Source: Streptomyces europaeiscabiei
Lineage (GTDB): Bacteria; Actinomycetota; Actinomycetes; Streptomycetales; Streptomycetaceae
Assembly: GCF_036346855.1 (NCBI RefSeq)
Contig: NZ_CP107841.1
Coordinates: 9,056,001-9,120,000 of the forward strand
Length of the DNA stretch: 64,000 nt
Direction: 5' to 3'
This document shows positions 54,286-62,618 of the stretch, in pieces. The notes under the pieces were generated by a model, which saw only the letters and a program-made list of their open reading frames with translations, had not been told where the DNA came from and ran no database searches. The position numbers were made by a program, and so were the translations under genes. Numbering within the stretch: position 1 is the stretch's first letter; each line of letters begins with the position of its first letter.

Positions 54286-55164
54286 ATGGAACACTCAGAA
54301 GACTTCGTCGCGCGACGCCTGACTGTGGGCATCTTCCCCGGCGCGGGCGCCGTCCATCTCTACCACGCCCTCGACTCCGGATACTTCCGGAAGGCGGGAC
54401 TGGAGGTGGACCTCGTCCAGGTCGTCTTCTCCGACCAGCAGATGGCCGGCTGGAACGACGGCGACTACGACATCATGCACACCTCTCCCGACCACCTCCT
54501 GCGCGGACTGCTGAAGCGGGACCCGGTGGCCGTCCAGGCCGAGGGTATGGGTGAACTCGCCGTGCACCGGCGTCCCGGCGCACCGTTGCCGACGGACCGG
54601 TGGGCGGTCGACAACGCGCGAAGCGCCTTCGCGTTCGTCCTGCGTGCCGTACTCGCCGACGCCGTCGGCACGCCGGTCACCGACGGCCAACTGGTATCGG
54701 TGGGCGGCACTCTGCAGCGGTTCCAGGCACTGCCGACAGGCGCTGTGGACGGGACCACTCTCCATCCACCCTTCGACGCCCTTGCCGCGGAGAAGGGATA
54801 CCCGCGTCTCGGCGGCCACCTTCAGGTAGCACCCGACATCCTCACCGGTGTGGTGGTGGTGCCGCGCACTGCCGCCACCACGCGGCACATCCGTGCCTAC
54901 CTCGACGTCTGCCGCGTGAGCACGGCAGAGCTACTGACCTCCGGGGCGTCGGGCGTAGAAGCGGCTCTGGTGCGACACGGCCTGCCGAAGTCCGCCGCCC
55001 AGGCTGCGGCACCCGGCCTCCTCGGGCCCGCAGGGCTGTCCACCTCACCCGACGTGACTCTGCGTGGTATCGAGGCCGTGGCCGACCTACGCCGCCGCTT
55101 CACTCCGGCCTGGCAGCCCTCCTGCCCGCTCCAGTCGCTGATCGGCCCCGGAACGGAGCGCTGA
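54286..55164 (+). CDS. NMT1/THI5-like periplasmic-binding-fold protein without signal peptide
   Basis: A 292-residue type II periplasmic-binding-protein-fold protein. The start RRLTVGIFPGAGAVHLYHAL, then DSGYFRKAGLEVDLVQVVFS and GWNDGDYDIMHTSPDHLL, is the usual NMT1/SsuA-like N-lobe. There is no signal sequence or lipobox (MEHSEDFVARR), and no ABC permease or ATPase genes are next to it, so it is probably cytoplasmic. 4,5-Dihydroxyphthalate decarboxylase is a known enzyme with this fold, so a catalytic role on an aromatic acid is a reasonable hypothesis. It could also be a soluble sensor. It forms an operon with the NTF2-like gene. Confidence 0.75.
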   Translation: MEHSEDFVARRLTVGIFPGAGAVHLYHALDSGYFRKAGLEVDLVQVVFSDQQMAGWNDGDYDIMHTSPDHLLRGLLKRDPVAVQAEGMGELAVHRRPGAPLPTDRWAVDNARSAFAFVLRAVLADAVGTPVTDGQLVSVGGTLQRFQALPTGAVDGTTLHPPFDALAAEKGYPRLGGHLQVAPDILTGVVVVPRTAATTRHIRAYLDVCRVSTAELLTSGASGVEAALVRHGLPKSAAQAAAPGLLGPAGLSTSPDVTLRGIEAVADLRRRFTPAWQPSCPLQSLIGPGTER

Positions 55165-55281
55165 GCTTCCCGACGGCACGGCGACCATGTTCCGGTAGTG
55201 GATACAGTGCAACCCCGCTCCTGCGGCAGTCGTGGAGGGAAAACCGGCGGGACTGCTCCCTGCCGGTTTCCGCGTATCGCA

Positions 55282-55305
55282 GCTGCATACACCTGGGTAG
55301 ACTCC
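55282..55305. promoter_or_regulatory. CTGCATACAC operator-like site and palindrome over the GntR promoter
   Basis: GCTGCATACACC (55282-55293) differs by one base in its core from the AGTGCATACACA site at 58472. It runs into ACCTGG (55291-55296) and CCAGGT (55304-55309), an inverted repeat around TAGACT (55298-55303), a probable -10 for a leaderless transcript starting at the ATG at 55310. This placement suggests the GntR protein represses its own gene. Confidence 0.62.
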
Positions 55306-55309
55306 AGGT

Positions 55310-56116
55310 ATGAGCAGGAGGAGGGGCGAGACCCCTGAGGAACCACGGTCGGCGGACAACGGAAGTAAAGCGTCGCAGATCCCGTTCGAGACGACGGGCG
55401 GGACACCCGGGCCTACCGCGGGCGGACGCCGACTCGCCCTTGACATCCACGGACGCCTGCGGGGGATGATCCTCAGCGGTGAACTGGTGCCGGGGTCTGC
55501 GCTGCTCCAGGCCGAGATGGCACGGAAGCTGGGTGTCAGCCGCACGCCGATGCGCGAGGCGTTCCGGCTCCTCCAGGAAGAAGGGCTCATCGACGCCCAG
55601 CCCGACCAACGGGCGAGGGTACGGGCAGTTGACCCCGAGGACCTCGACGGCGTCTATGGCGCCCGCATCATGCTCGAAGCGCTCGCAGTGAGCGTGACGG
55701 CCAAGTCGCTTACGCCCGAAGACCTGCAGCGCATGGGCGAAGCACTGAAGCGCATGCAGGAACTGGCGGGCGACGACCTGCCGGACGAGTGGCATGCGGC
55801 GCACAGGGAATTCCATCGCATTCCGACGCAGGCTGTGGGACCGCATCTGCAGCGAATGCTTGCGTCGCTCGGCGAGCACAGCGAGCGATACATTCGGCTG
55901 GCCCAACTGGGCGTACCCAGCTCATGGGCACGGGCGCACGCAGAGCACGAAGCACTGCTGGAGGCGCTGCGACTGAGCGACCAGGACGAAGCGGTACGCG
56001 TGATGGCTCGCCATCTCGCGCGCACCGCCTTGAACGTGCTGGCGGACGTCGCCCCGGAGTACGAACCCGCGGCCACGCGCACTGCGCTGGGGATCGCGGG
56101 CAACGGGCAGTCCTGA
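55310..56116 (+). CDS. GntR-family regulator, FCD subfamily
   Basis: A 268-residue regulator. The winged helix (about 40-110) reads GMILSGELVPGSALLQAEMA, then RKLGVSRTPMREAFRLLQEEGLI. The FCD helical domain (about 120-250) contains HREFHRIPTQA and HAEHEALLEALR, with the His residues that bind metal in the family. The first 40 residues are a disordered extension. The ATG at 55310 is likely leaderless. A site like those before the catabolic operons lies just upstream of this gene, so it is the best candidate for the master regulator of the island. Confidence 0.9.
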   Translation: MSRRRGETPEEPRSADNGSKASQIPFETTGGTPGPTAGGRRLALDIHGRLRGMILSGELVPGSALLQAEMARKLGVSRTPMREAFRLLQEEGLIDAQPDQRARVRAVDPEDLDGVYGARIMLEALAVSVTAKSLTPEDLQRMGEALKRMQELAGDDLPDEWHAAHREFHRIPTQAVGPHLQRMLASLGEHSERYIRLAQLGVPSSWARAHAEHEALLEALRLSDQDEAVRVMARHLARTALNVLADVAPEYEPAATRTALGIAGNGQS

Positions 56117-56130
56117 CGTCAGGACTGCCC
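56105..56130. terminator. Perfect stem-loop over the GntR stop codon
   Basis: GGGCAGTCCTGA (56105-56116) and TCAGGACTGCCC (56119-56130) form a 12-base stem with a two-base loop, including the TGA. It should act as the GntR terminator. Confidence 0.78.
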
Positions 56131-56427
56131 GGCGGGCGGGCGGTGGTTGTAGCCGACGGCACGTTCCGGTGACCTGCTTCTTGAACCGACCCGCCCGGGA
56201 AGGACTCACAGATACGTCCGTCGGCGGGGACACGGAGGGAGAGGCGGCGCGTTGCCGTAGCGGTGCTCAGAAGCCTCATCGCCGCCGTGGGAAACGCTCG
56301 ACCGGAGCCCGACGCCAGCTGAGCCAGGCTGCCGTGACCCCGGTCGACCTCACCCGGCCCCGCCTTTTGGGGGTGACGACACCGCATCGTCACCCGGCAG
56401 CCCCGTCGGACCGACCGGGGCCGGCCT
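56131..56427. other. Gap of about 300 bp between convergent genes
   Basis: After the hairpin no gene was recognised. There are no further strong repeats. Confidence 0.4.
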
Positions 56428-57537
56428 TTACGCGTCCCAGTCCCCGGGGCCCAGAGTGAGTGCGACCCGCCCGAGGTTGCTGTCGTCCTCCATGTAGCGG
56501 TGGGCGTCGGCGGCCCGGGCGATGGGGAAGGTGCGGTCGACGACAGCGCGGAAGCCGCGCTCGACCTCGGTCCACAGCGCGTCGACCGCGGCGGCGTTGC
56601 CGGTGCGTACGCCGATGATGCGATGGCAGTCGGAATAGAGGCGCCGCAGATCGACCTGGACTCTGCCGCCGAGGAACGCACCGGAGGTGACCACGGTGCC
56701 GCCGCGGGCCAGCGTGTCGAGGGTGGCGTCCCAGATCGCCGGGTCACCGAGGTTGTCGACGGCGATGTCCACGCCGTAACCGCCGGTGGCCTCGCGCACG
56801 CGGTCGACAAGGTCGGGGGCGGTGGTGTCGAGTACGACCTCGGCGCCGACCGCTGTCAGGGCCTTGCGCTTTTCCGCCGAGCGGGAGGTGGCGATGATCC
56901 TCGCGCCGAGGTGTTGGGCGTAGGCGGCGGTGGTGGAGCCGAGGGCGGAGGCGGCGCCCTGGACCAGTACCCACTGACCGGGGCGCAGCCCCGCCTGGGC
57001 CAGCTGGTTGGCGGCCACCGCGCCGACGAGCGCCAGGGACGCCGCCATCGCGGCGGGAATGCCGTGCGGTACCCGGTGAACGTTGCGCGCGGGCACCGCA
57101 CAGTACTCGGCGTACGCACCGGGGCGATGGGTGCCTATCACGCCCAGGTCGGGACAGACTTCCTCGCGGCCCTCCAGACAGAAGGCACAGCTGCCGCAGA
57201 CGACTGCGGGAAACACGGCCACGCGGTCCCCGACCCGGACGGAGTCCACACCCTCTCCCAGCGCGGCGACGACGCCCGCATGGTCGGCGCCCAGCACGTG
57301 GGGTGGCTCGATCTTGGCGTAGGGGTGGTTGCCCGCGCGGGCCGTGAGGTCGAGCAGCCGGCCGATGCCGACCGCGGCGACCTGGACGAGGACCTCGCCC
57401 GGACCGGGCCGGGGCGTCGCGATCATGGCCTGTTCCAGCACGTCGGGTGGTCCGAATCTATGGAACACCATGGCCCGCATTGCCTCGGGCACGGGCAGCA
57501 GGTCCGGCCAGCCCAGTTCAGCAGCCGTACTGTTCAT
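56428..57537 (-). CDS. Zinc-type alcohol dehydrogenase (MDR family)
   Basis: A 369-residue medium-chain dehydrogenase. The GroES-like half (about 20-140) contains GADHAGVVAALGEGVDSVRV and the structural-zinc Cys set in CGSCAFCLEGREEVC near residue 113. The catalytic-zinc Cys seen in true ADHs is absent at the expected position (AAVGIGRLLDLTARAG), so a quinone reductase or zinc-independent activity is possible. The Rossmann half has VQGAASALGSTTAAYAQHLG near residue 200. Its start overlaps the stop of the FAH gene (ATGA), so the two are one operon. The substrate is unknown. Confidence 0.88.
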   Translation of the reverse strand: MNSTAAELGWPDLLPVPEAMRAMVFHRFGPPDVLEQAMIATPRPGPGEVLVQVAAVGIGRLLDLTARAGNHPYAKIEPPHVLGADHAGVVAALGEGVDSVRVGDRVAVFPAVVCGSCAFCLEGREEVCPDLGVIGTHRPGAYAEYCAVPARNVHRVPHGIPAAMAASLALVGAVAANQLAQAGLRPGQWVLVQGAASALGSTTAAYAQHLGARIIATSRSAEKRKALTAVGAEVVLDTTAPDLVDRVREATGGYGVDIAVDNLGDPAIWDATLDTLARGGTVVTSGAFLGGRVQVDLRRLYSDCHRIIGVRTGNAAAVDALWTEVERGFRAVVDRTFPIARAADAHRYMEDDSNLGRVALTLGPGDWDA

Positions 57538-58430
57538 GACGCCACCACCGTGTTCTCCAGGCGACCGATCCGCTCGATCTCGACGACGACCTCGTCCCCG
57601 GCGGTCAGGAACTCCCCGCGCGGCGCTCCGACGCCGGCCGGTGTGCCGGTGAGGATGACATCGCCGGGCTCGAGCCGGGTGAGGCGGCTGGCCGCCGCGA
57701 CCACTTCGGCTGTCGGGACCATCATCTGCGCCGTCGAGGAGTCCTGCTTCACCACACCGTTGACACTCAACCGGATCCGCAGGTTCTGCGGGTCGGGGAT
57801 CTGCCAGGCGGGCACGATTCCCGGGCCGAGCGGGCAGAAGCCGTCCTGTCCCTTGTGGCCGACCCAGTCGTAGGTGAAGGGTTTGCCGACCGGCTTGGGG
57901 GCGGTGAGCCGGTCTCTGGCCGAGATGTCGTTCGCTGCCAGGTAGCCGGCCACGTGATCGAGGGCCTGATCGGGCGAGAGGTTGCGGCCGGCGCGGCCGA
58001 TGACGACGGCGAGTTCCGCCTCCCAGTCGACGCGGGCGCCCGGGTAGGACGGCAGCGGCACAGGGTCTCCCGGTCCGGTCACGGTCGTCGTGGGCGGCTT
58101 GAGGAAGAAGAACGGATCACCAAGTTCGTCGGGAGGCTCGACGCCCATCTCGGCGCAGTGGTCCCAGTAGTTGGCGCCTGCGCAGAGCACCTTGCCCGGG
58201 TACGTGAGCGGGGGAGCTACCCGGGCCTCGGCGATGACGTCCGAGGGCGTCGGCACCCATTCCTGTAGGAGCGGGGCGAGTGAGTCCCATCGGCCCAGCA
58301 CCTCCATCAGTGACAGGCCTTCCGTGCCGGGTGGCCCCTGGACGATGCTCCCCCGGACGCTCACACCGACGGCGAGCTTCTCCGAGTCGTCGACCCGGTA
58401 CTGCACCAGTGACCATTCAGAAAATTTCAT
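57534..58430 (-). CDS. Fumarylacetoacetate hydrolase (FAH)-family protein
   Basis: A 298-residue FAH-fold enzyme. Landmarks are GKVLCAGANYWDHCAEMG near residue 83, the metal-binding block DWEAELAVVIGRAGRNL near 145 and a closing GDVILTGTPAGVG near 255. Family members hydrolyse or decarboxylate diketo-acid ring-fission products. With the divergent extradiol dioxygenase at 58670 it probably acts on that enzyme's ring-fission product. The ATG at 58430 has GGAGGAATCC. An operator-like site lies 42 bases upstream. Confidence 0.9.
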   Translation of the reverse strand: MKFSEWSLVQYRVDDSEKLAVGVSVRGSIVQGPPGTEGLSLMEVLGRWDSLAPLLQEWVPTPSDVIAEARVAPPLTYPGKVLCAGANYWDHCAEMGVEPPDELGDPFFFLKPPTTTVTGPGDPVPLPSYPGARVDWEAELAVVIGRAGRNLSPDQALDHVAGYLAANDISARDRLTAPKPVGKPFTYDWVGHKGQDGFCPLGPGIVPAWQIPDPQNLRIRLSVNGVVKQDSSTAQMMVPTAEVVAAASRLTRLEPGDVILTGTPAGVGAPRGEFLTAGDEVVVEIERIGRLENTVVAS

Positions 58431-58471
58431 GGATTCCTCCGACATGCGGCTCTCTGAGGCAACAGAACCAT

Positions 58472-58483
58472 AGTGCATACACA
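58472..58483. promoter_or_regulatory. AGTGCATACACA operator-like site before the FAH-ADH operon
   Basis: GTG-CATA-CAC core, 42 bases before the FAH start and close to the GntR-gene site (one base different in the core). Confidence 0.6.
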
Positions 58484-58600
58484 TTGCCCACGGTAAGGGG
58501 TGCTGCGTGCCGTGTCGAGGTGGAAGCGAGGGGTAAACGCATGATCGATGGGCGAGAGAGCGTAAAATGTCCCCTCCGAGGCTAGACGCACCGCCTGAAG

Positions 58601-58612
58601 AGTGTGCACACT
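58601..58612. promoter_or_regulatory. AGTGTGCACACT operator-like site before the VOC dioxygenase
   Basis: A perfect palindrome identical to that at 45965. It lies 58 bases before the dioxygenase start in the divergent promoter region shared with the FAH operon. Confidence 0.7.
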
Positions 58613-58669
58613 TAAAGGAGGTGTGGTGCGTGAGTGACGCGGATCCACCGGAACCATGAGGAGTACAGA

Positions 58670-59584
58670 ATGTTGCGTGTCAAAGGCCTCCTGCACTACG
58701 GACTCCAAGTGCCCTCGCTGGATACGGGCGCGAGCTTCTACGACGCGTTCGGACTGGAGACGGCGGAGCGTGGCAACGCGGTCGTGATCCGTTGCGACGG
58801 TCGGGAGCAGGACCAGGCGGTGCTGATGGAGGGGCCGGCCAAGCGGCTCCATCACGTGGCCTTCGCGGTCGAACCGGACTCTCTGCCGGAGTGGCAGCGC
58901 CACATCGAGGGCATGGGGCTGAAGCTGCTGGACGCGCCAGCCGAGGTGCCCGGCGGCCTGTGGCTGCGGGATCACGAGGGAAACCTGATCAACCTCCGTG
59001 ACGAGGGGATCGCTTTCTGGCGCGAGTTCGGCACCACGGACGCGCAGGACGCCAATGTCGGAGACCGTGTCCGGCGGGTCGATCAGGCTCGCTGGCTGAA
59101 CGCGAGAGAGAAGGCCCGCCCCCAGCGTCTGGGACACATGCTGATCTTCAGTACCGATGTGGGTGCCTCCGAGGCCTTCTATACCCGCACGCTCGGGCTG
59201 CGCCTGTCGGACCGCATCATCAACGGGCCGGTTTTCATGAATTCGGGACCCGGTGACCACCATGTCTTCGGCTTCGTCCCGGCGGCACACCCTGGCCTGC
59301 ACCACTCCAGCTGGATGGTGTCGGACATCGACCAGATCGCCCGGGGCGCGCAGAACATGGCCTCCGTGGGCTACGCGAAGGGCTGGGGCCTGGGCCGCCA
59401 CACTCTCGGCTCGAACCTGTTCCACTACATCCAGGACCCCTGGGGCAGCTGGATCGAGTACTCCAGTGACATGGACTGCATCACCGAGAACTGGCAGCCG
59501 AACGACTGGGACTGCCCGGCAGCCATCTGGAGTCCGGAGGTGCCGGCCGACTTCATCACCAACCAGGAGGAGAAGCCTGCCTGA
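58670..59584 (+). CDS. VOC-family extradiol dioxygenase
   Basis: A 304-residue two-domain VOC enzyme. The catalytic C-terminal module holds the probable iron ligands: His in GHMLIFSTDV near residue 160, His in LHHSSWMVSD near 212 and Glu in WIEYSSDMD near 264. The N-terminal module (GLLHYGLQVPSLDTGASFYD, then LHHVAFAVEPD) is the paired copy. It resembles the 2,3-dihydroxybiphenyl/aromatic-acid type more than XylE, and it is distinct in sequence from the dioxygenase at 6809. The ATG at 58670 has GAGGAG seven bases before it. Confidence 0.9.
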   Translation: MLRVKGLLHYGLQVPSLDTGASFYDAFGLETAERGNAVVIRCDGREQDQAVLMEGPAKRLHHVAFAVEPDSLPEWQRHIEGMGLKLLDAPAEVPGGLWLRDHEGNLINLRDEGIAFWREFGTTDAQDANVGDRVRRVDQARWLNAREKARPQRLGHMLIFSTDVGASEAFYTRTLGLRLSDRIINGPVFMNSGPGDHHVFGFVPAAHPGLHHSSWMVSDIDQIARGAQNMASVGYAKGWGLGRHTLGSNLFHYIQDPWGSWIEYSSDMDCITENWQPNDWDCPAAIWSPEVPADFITNQEEKPA

Positions 59585-59821
59585 TCGTTGCCACGATGCC
59601 CGTGCCGCCGACTTCTCCCCTCACGGGGGCGACGTTTGGACGGCGTGGGGCGTTCGCCGGTTCGCGCCGGGACGGCCATCTGGGTCGGTTGGTGGTCCCG
59701 TCGGCGAGCAGCGCGGTTGGGCCCGGGCCCGTAGGCCTTGTGACGGTCCTGCTCCGCGAAGCCACGGAAGACGAGCATCGCTAGGTGCAGAGTAACCACG
59801 ACATAGGATCACCCGCCTCAA

Positions 59822-59833
59822 ACTGTGCACACA
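59822..59833. promoter_or_regulatory. ACTGTGCACACA operator-like site before the gentisate operon
   Basis: Contains the TGTGCACA core and CTG-N4-CAC, 40 bases before the preferred gentisate dioxygenase start. Confidence 0.6.
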
Positions 59834-59872
59834 TAGGCGGGCATGGTCTTAGTTGAGCCCCGGAGGTTCACG

Positions 59873-60948
59873 GTGAATGGTGAAGTGAGTGAAGCAGGTC
59901 GGCGGAAGTTGCTCGATAAACTGTATGCAGATTTTGCAGAGGCCGGTCTGACACCGCTGTGGACACAAGTCAGTGACCTCATGCCGATGTCTCCACAGCC
60001 GACCGCAGTCCCGCACCTGTGGCGGTGGGCGGAACTGCTCCCCATAGCTGAGCGGTCCGGACGGCTGGTGCCGGTAGGGCGCGGCGGTGAGCGCCGAGCG
60101 ATGGCGCTGTCGAACCCGGGCCTGAAAGGGCTGCCGTACGCGACCCCGACCCTGTGGACCGCGATCCAGTACCTGGGGCCGCGGGAGTCGCCCCCTCGCA
60201 CCGGCACAGTCAGGGCGCCTTCCGGTTTGTCGTCGACGGTGAGGGTGTGTGGACGAACGTCGACGGGGATGCGGTGGCCATGCGTCGCGGCGACCTGCTG
60301 CTGACTCCCAGCTGGGCCTTCCACGAGCACCAGAACGTCACCGACGAACCGATGACCTGGATCGACGGCCTCGACGTCCCGCTCGTGTCCCAACTGGACG
60401 CCGGACTCTTCGAGTTCGGGCCCGATGAGCTCTCCACCCGTGCCACGCCGAAGCATTCGCGCGGCGAGCGGCTCTGGGGGCACCCGGGCCTGCGTCCGAT
60501 CAGCCTGCCCGACCGGCCGAACTCTCCCCTGGCCGCGTACCGATGGGAGCACACGGACGCGGCGCTCACCGCCCAGCTGGAGCTCGAGTCCGAAGGATCC
60601 GTCGGGGTGATCGAGCCGGGACACGCCGGCGTGCGCTTCTCCAACCCCTCCACCGGTAAGGACGCCCTGGTCACTATGCGCACCGAGATGCGCCGACTGC
60701 GCCAAGGAACGCGCACCATCCCCGTGCGGTCGGTTGGCTCGGCCGTGTGGCAGGTCTTCGACGGCGACGCAGTCGCGACAGTCGGCGACAAGGCCTTCGA
60801 CATCACCAAGGGCGACCTGTTCGTGGTCCCGTCCTGGTGCGAGGTCACGCTCACCGCATGCACACAGATCGACCTGTTCCGTTTCAGCGACGAGCCCGTG
60901 TACGAGGCGCTGGGTCTCGCGCGTACCCACCGAGGAGAGAACAAGTGA
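59873..60948 (+). pseudogene. Gentisate 1,2-dioxygenase, frameshifted
   Basis: A bicupin gentisate dioxygenase that opens gentisate to maleylpyruvate. The N-terminal part runs in one frame to about 60187 (PTLWTAIQYLGPRES). The rest, starting VAPSHRHSQGAFRFVVDGEG with the metal-binding HRH, continues in the +1 frame to the end (GDLFVVPSWCEVTL). Restoring one G at about 60187 joins them as GPREVAPSHRH, the expected family sequence, so a single base has been lost or misread. The second cupin is otherwise intact. GTG at 59873 has GGAGG six bases before it; an ATG at 59843 would include a TTA codon. Confidence 0.88.
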
Positions 60949-61775
60949 AGCTCGCCACCATCCGGGTCAACGGCATCACCCGTGCCGTGCGCATCGACGA
61001 GGACAAGGCGGTGGACCTCGGTGAGAGCGACCTGGTCGCCTTCCTGCGTCACCCCGACTGGTCCGCGCGGGCCGAGGCCGCCGACGGCGAACGATACGAA
61101 GGCGCCCTGGACTACGCCCCTGTGATCGTCGCTCCGGAAAAGGTCGTGTGTGTCGGCCTCAACTACCGTAATCACATCCTGGAGATGGGCCGGGACCTGC
61201 CCCGACACCCCACCCTCTTCTCCAAGTACGCGCGGGCGCTGGTCGGCGCGTACGACGACGTGGTCCTGCCCGCCTCGTCCACGCAGATGGACTGGGAAGG
61301 CGAACTGGCCGTCGTCATCGGCGCGGAGGTCCGGCACGCGGGCCCCGAGCAGGCGCGCGCGGCGATCGCGGGATACACAGTGCTCAACGACGTCACCGCC
61401 CGGGACTGGCAGTTCCGTACCGCCCAATGGCACCAGGGCAAGACCTTTGAGGCGACGACGCCCATCGGACCGTGGCTGGTCACCGCCGACGATCCCGCGG
61501 TGGCCGCGGGGAACCTGGAGCTGGCGTGTGAGGTCGACGGCGACACGGTCCAGAAGGCCGACACCGCTGATCTCGTCTTCGACCCGGTCACGCTTGTGTC
61601 GTACCTGTCCGAGATCGTGACGCTCGTTCCGGGTGACGTGATAGCCACCGGCACGCCGGGTGGAGTGGGCCATGCGCGTCAGCCCGCCCGCTACCTGGAG
61701 GACGGTTCGCTGCTCGTCACTCGGATCGAAGGGCTCGGCGAGTGCCGCAACATCTGTCGCAGGGAGGCACGGTGA
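60945..61775 (+). CDS. FAH-family fumarylpyruvate hydrolase
   Basis: A 276-residue FAH-fold hydrolase. Landmarks are EKVVCVGLNYRNHILEMG near residue 64, TQMDWEGELAVVIGAEVRHA near 120 with the metal-binding Glu, and GDVIATGTPGGVGHAR near 230. In the gentisate pathway it splits fumarylpyruvate to fumarate and pyruvate. The GTG overlaps the dioxygenase stop by four bases and its own stop overlaps the isomerase start, so all three steps are coupled. Confidence 0.9.
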   Translation: MKLATIRVNGITRAVRIDEDKAVDLGESDLVAFLRHPDWSARAEAADGERYEGALDYAPVIVAPEKVVCVGLNYRNHILEMGRDLPRHPTLFSKYARALVGAYDDVVLPASSTQMDWEGELAVVIGAEVRHAGPEQARAAIAGYTVLNDVTARDWQFRTAQWHQGKTFEATTPIGPWLVTADDPAVAAGNLELACEVDGDTVQKADTADLVFDPVTLVSYLSEIVTLVPGDVIATGTPGGVGHARQPARYLEDGSLLVTRIEGLGECRNICRREAR

Positions 61776-62494
61776 GCGGGCCACCCCACGCGATGCTGGA
61801 CTGGGTGGGCAAGGGGACGGCCGCCTTCGAGGCCGCCACGCACTGGGCGACGGATGCGAGCCTCACCAGGCCCTCGCACCTGCCGGGCTGGAGCCGAGCC
61901 CACGTCGTCGCGCACGTGGCCCGCAACGCCCACGCGCTCGTTAACCTGCTCACATGGGCTCGTACAGGTGTCGAGACCCCGATGTACGCCGATGACGACC
62001 AGCGCATGAACGAGATCGAGGCGAACGCCCGCCGCCCGGCCGACGAACTGCGCGCCGCGCTCCTCGCGGCCGACGGACGACTGCGCGAGACACTCACCAC
62101 TCTGCCCGACGAGTGCTGGAGTGCGACCGTCCGGACAGCACGGGGGAGGGCGGTGTCGGCCGCGGAGGTGCCCTGGATGCGGGTGCGGGAGGTGTGGGTG
62201 CACGCCGTCGATCTGAACACGGGGACGAGCTTCGACGACGTCCCCCGCGAGGTGTGTGCGGGTCTTGTCGACGATGTTGCCGCCGCGTTCCGGGCACGCA
62301 GCAATTTTCCGCTCGTTGAGCTGCGAGCCGATGACGGCGGTCGGACCTGGCTTCTTGGAGAGCCCGGTGCTGCGGATCCGGTCGTGGTGAGCGGAGACAT
62401 CCCCAGCCTGGCCGCTTACGCGACCGGACGCCCTGTGCCAGGACCTCTGTACGTCGTCGGCGGATCGGTGCCCATTCTGCCCCCGTGGCTGTGA
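61772..62494 (+). CDS. Mycothiol-dependent maleylpyruvate isomerase
   Basis: A 240-residue DinB-fold protein of the mycothiol maleylpyruvate isomerase family. The zinc-site residues are His in RAHVVAHVARNAHAL near 50, Glu and His in VREVWVHAVDLNTG near 143-148. The C-terminal part (VVEL-like PLVELRADDGGRTWLLG) is the SCP2-like mycothiol-binding half. It converts maleylpyruvate to fumarylpyruvate for the hydrolase encoded just upstream. Mycothiol use is family knowledge and fits an actinobacterium. Confidence 0.92.
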   Translation: MSGPPHAMLDWVGKGTAAFEAATHWATDASLTRPSHLPGWSRAHVVAHVARNAHALVNLLTWARTGVETPMYADDDQRMNEIEANARRPADELRAALLAADGRLRETLTTLPDECWSATVRTARGRAVSAAEVPWMRVREVWVHAVDLNTGTSFDDVPREVCAGLVDDVAAAFRARSNFPLVELRADDGGRTWLLGEPGAADPVVVSGDIPSLAAYATGRPVPGPLYVVGGSVPILPPWL

Positions 62495-62618
62495 AAGCGG
62501 AGGAATCACGACGAAGTCGCCGATCGGGTTGTGGATGTCGAAGCGGCCCGCCTCGATGGCTTCGCAGCGCACCGAGGACACTGGCCGCTCGGACTCCCAG
62601 CCGCAGTATGGTTCGGCT

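Noticed and set aside
54286..55164. Ordinary ABC transporter binding protein
   Set aside because: No signal peptide, lipobox or neighbouring permease/ATPase; kept as a PBP-fold protein of other role.
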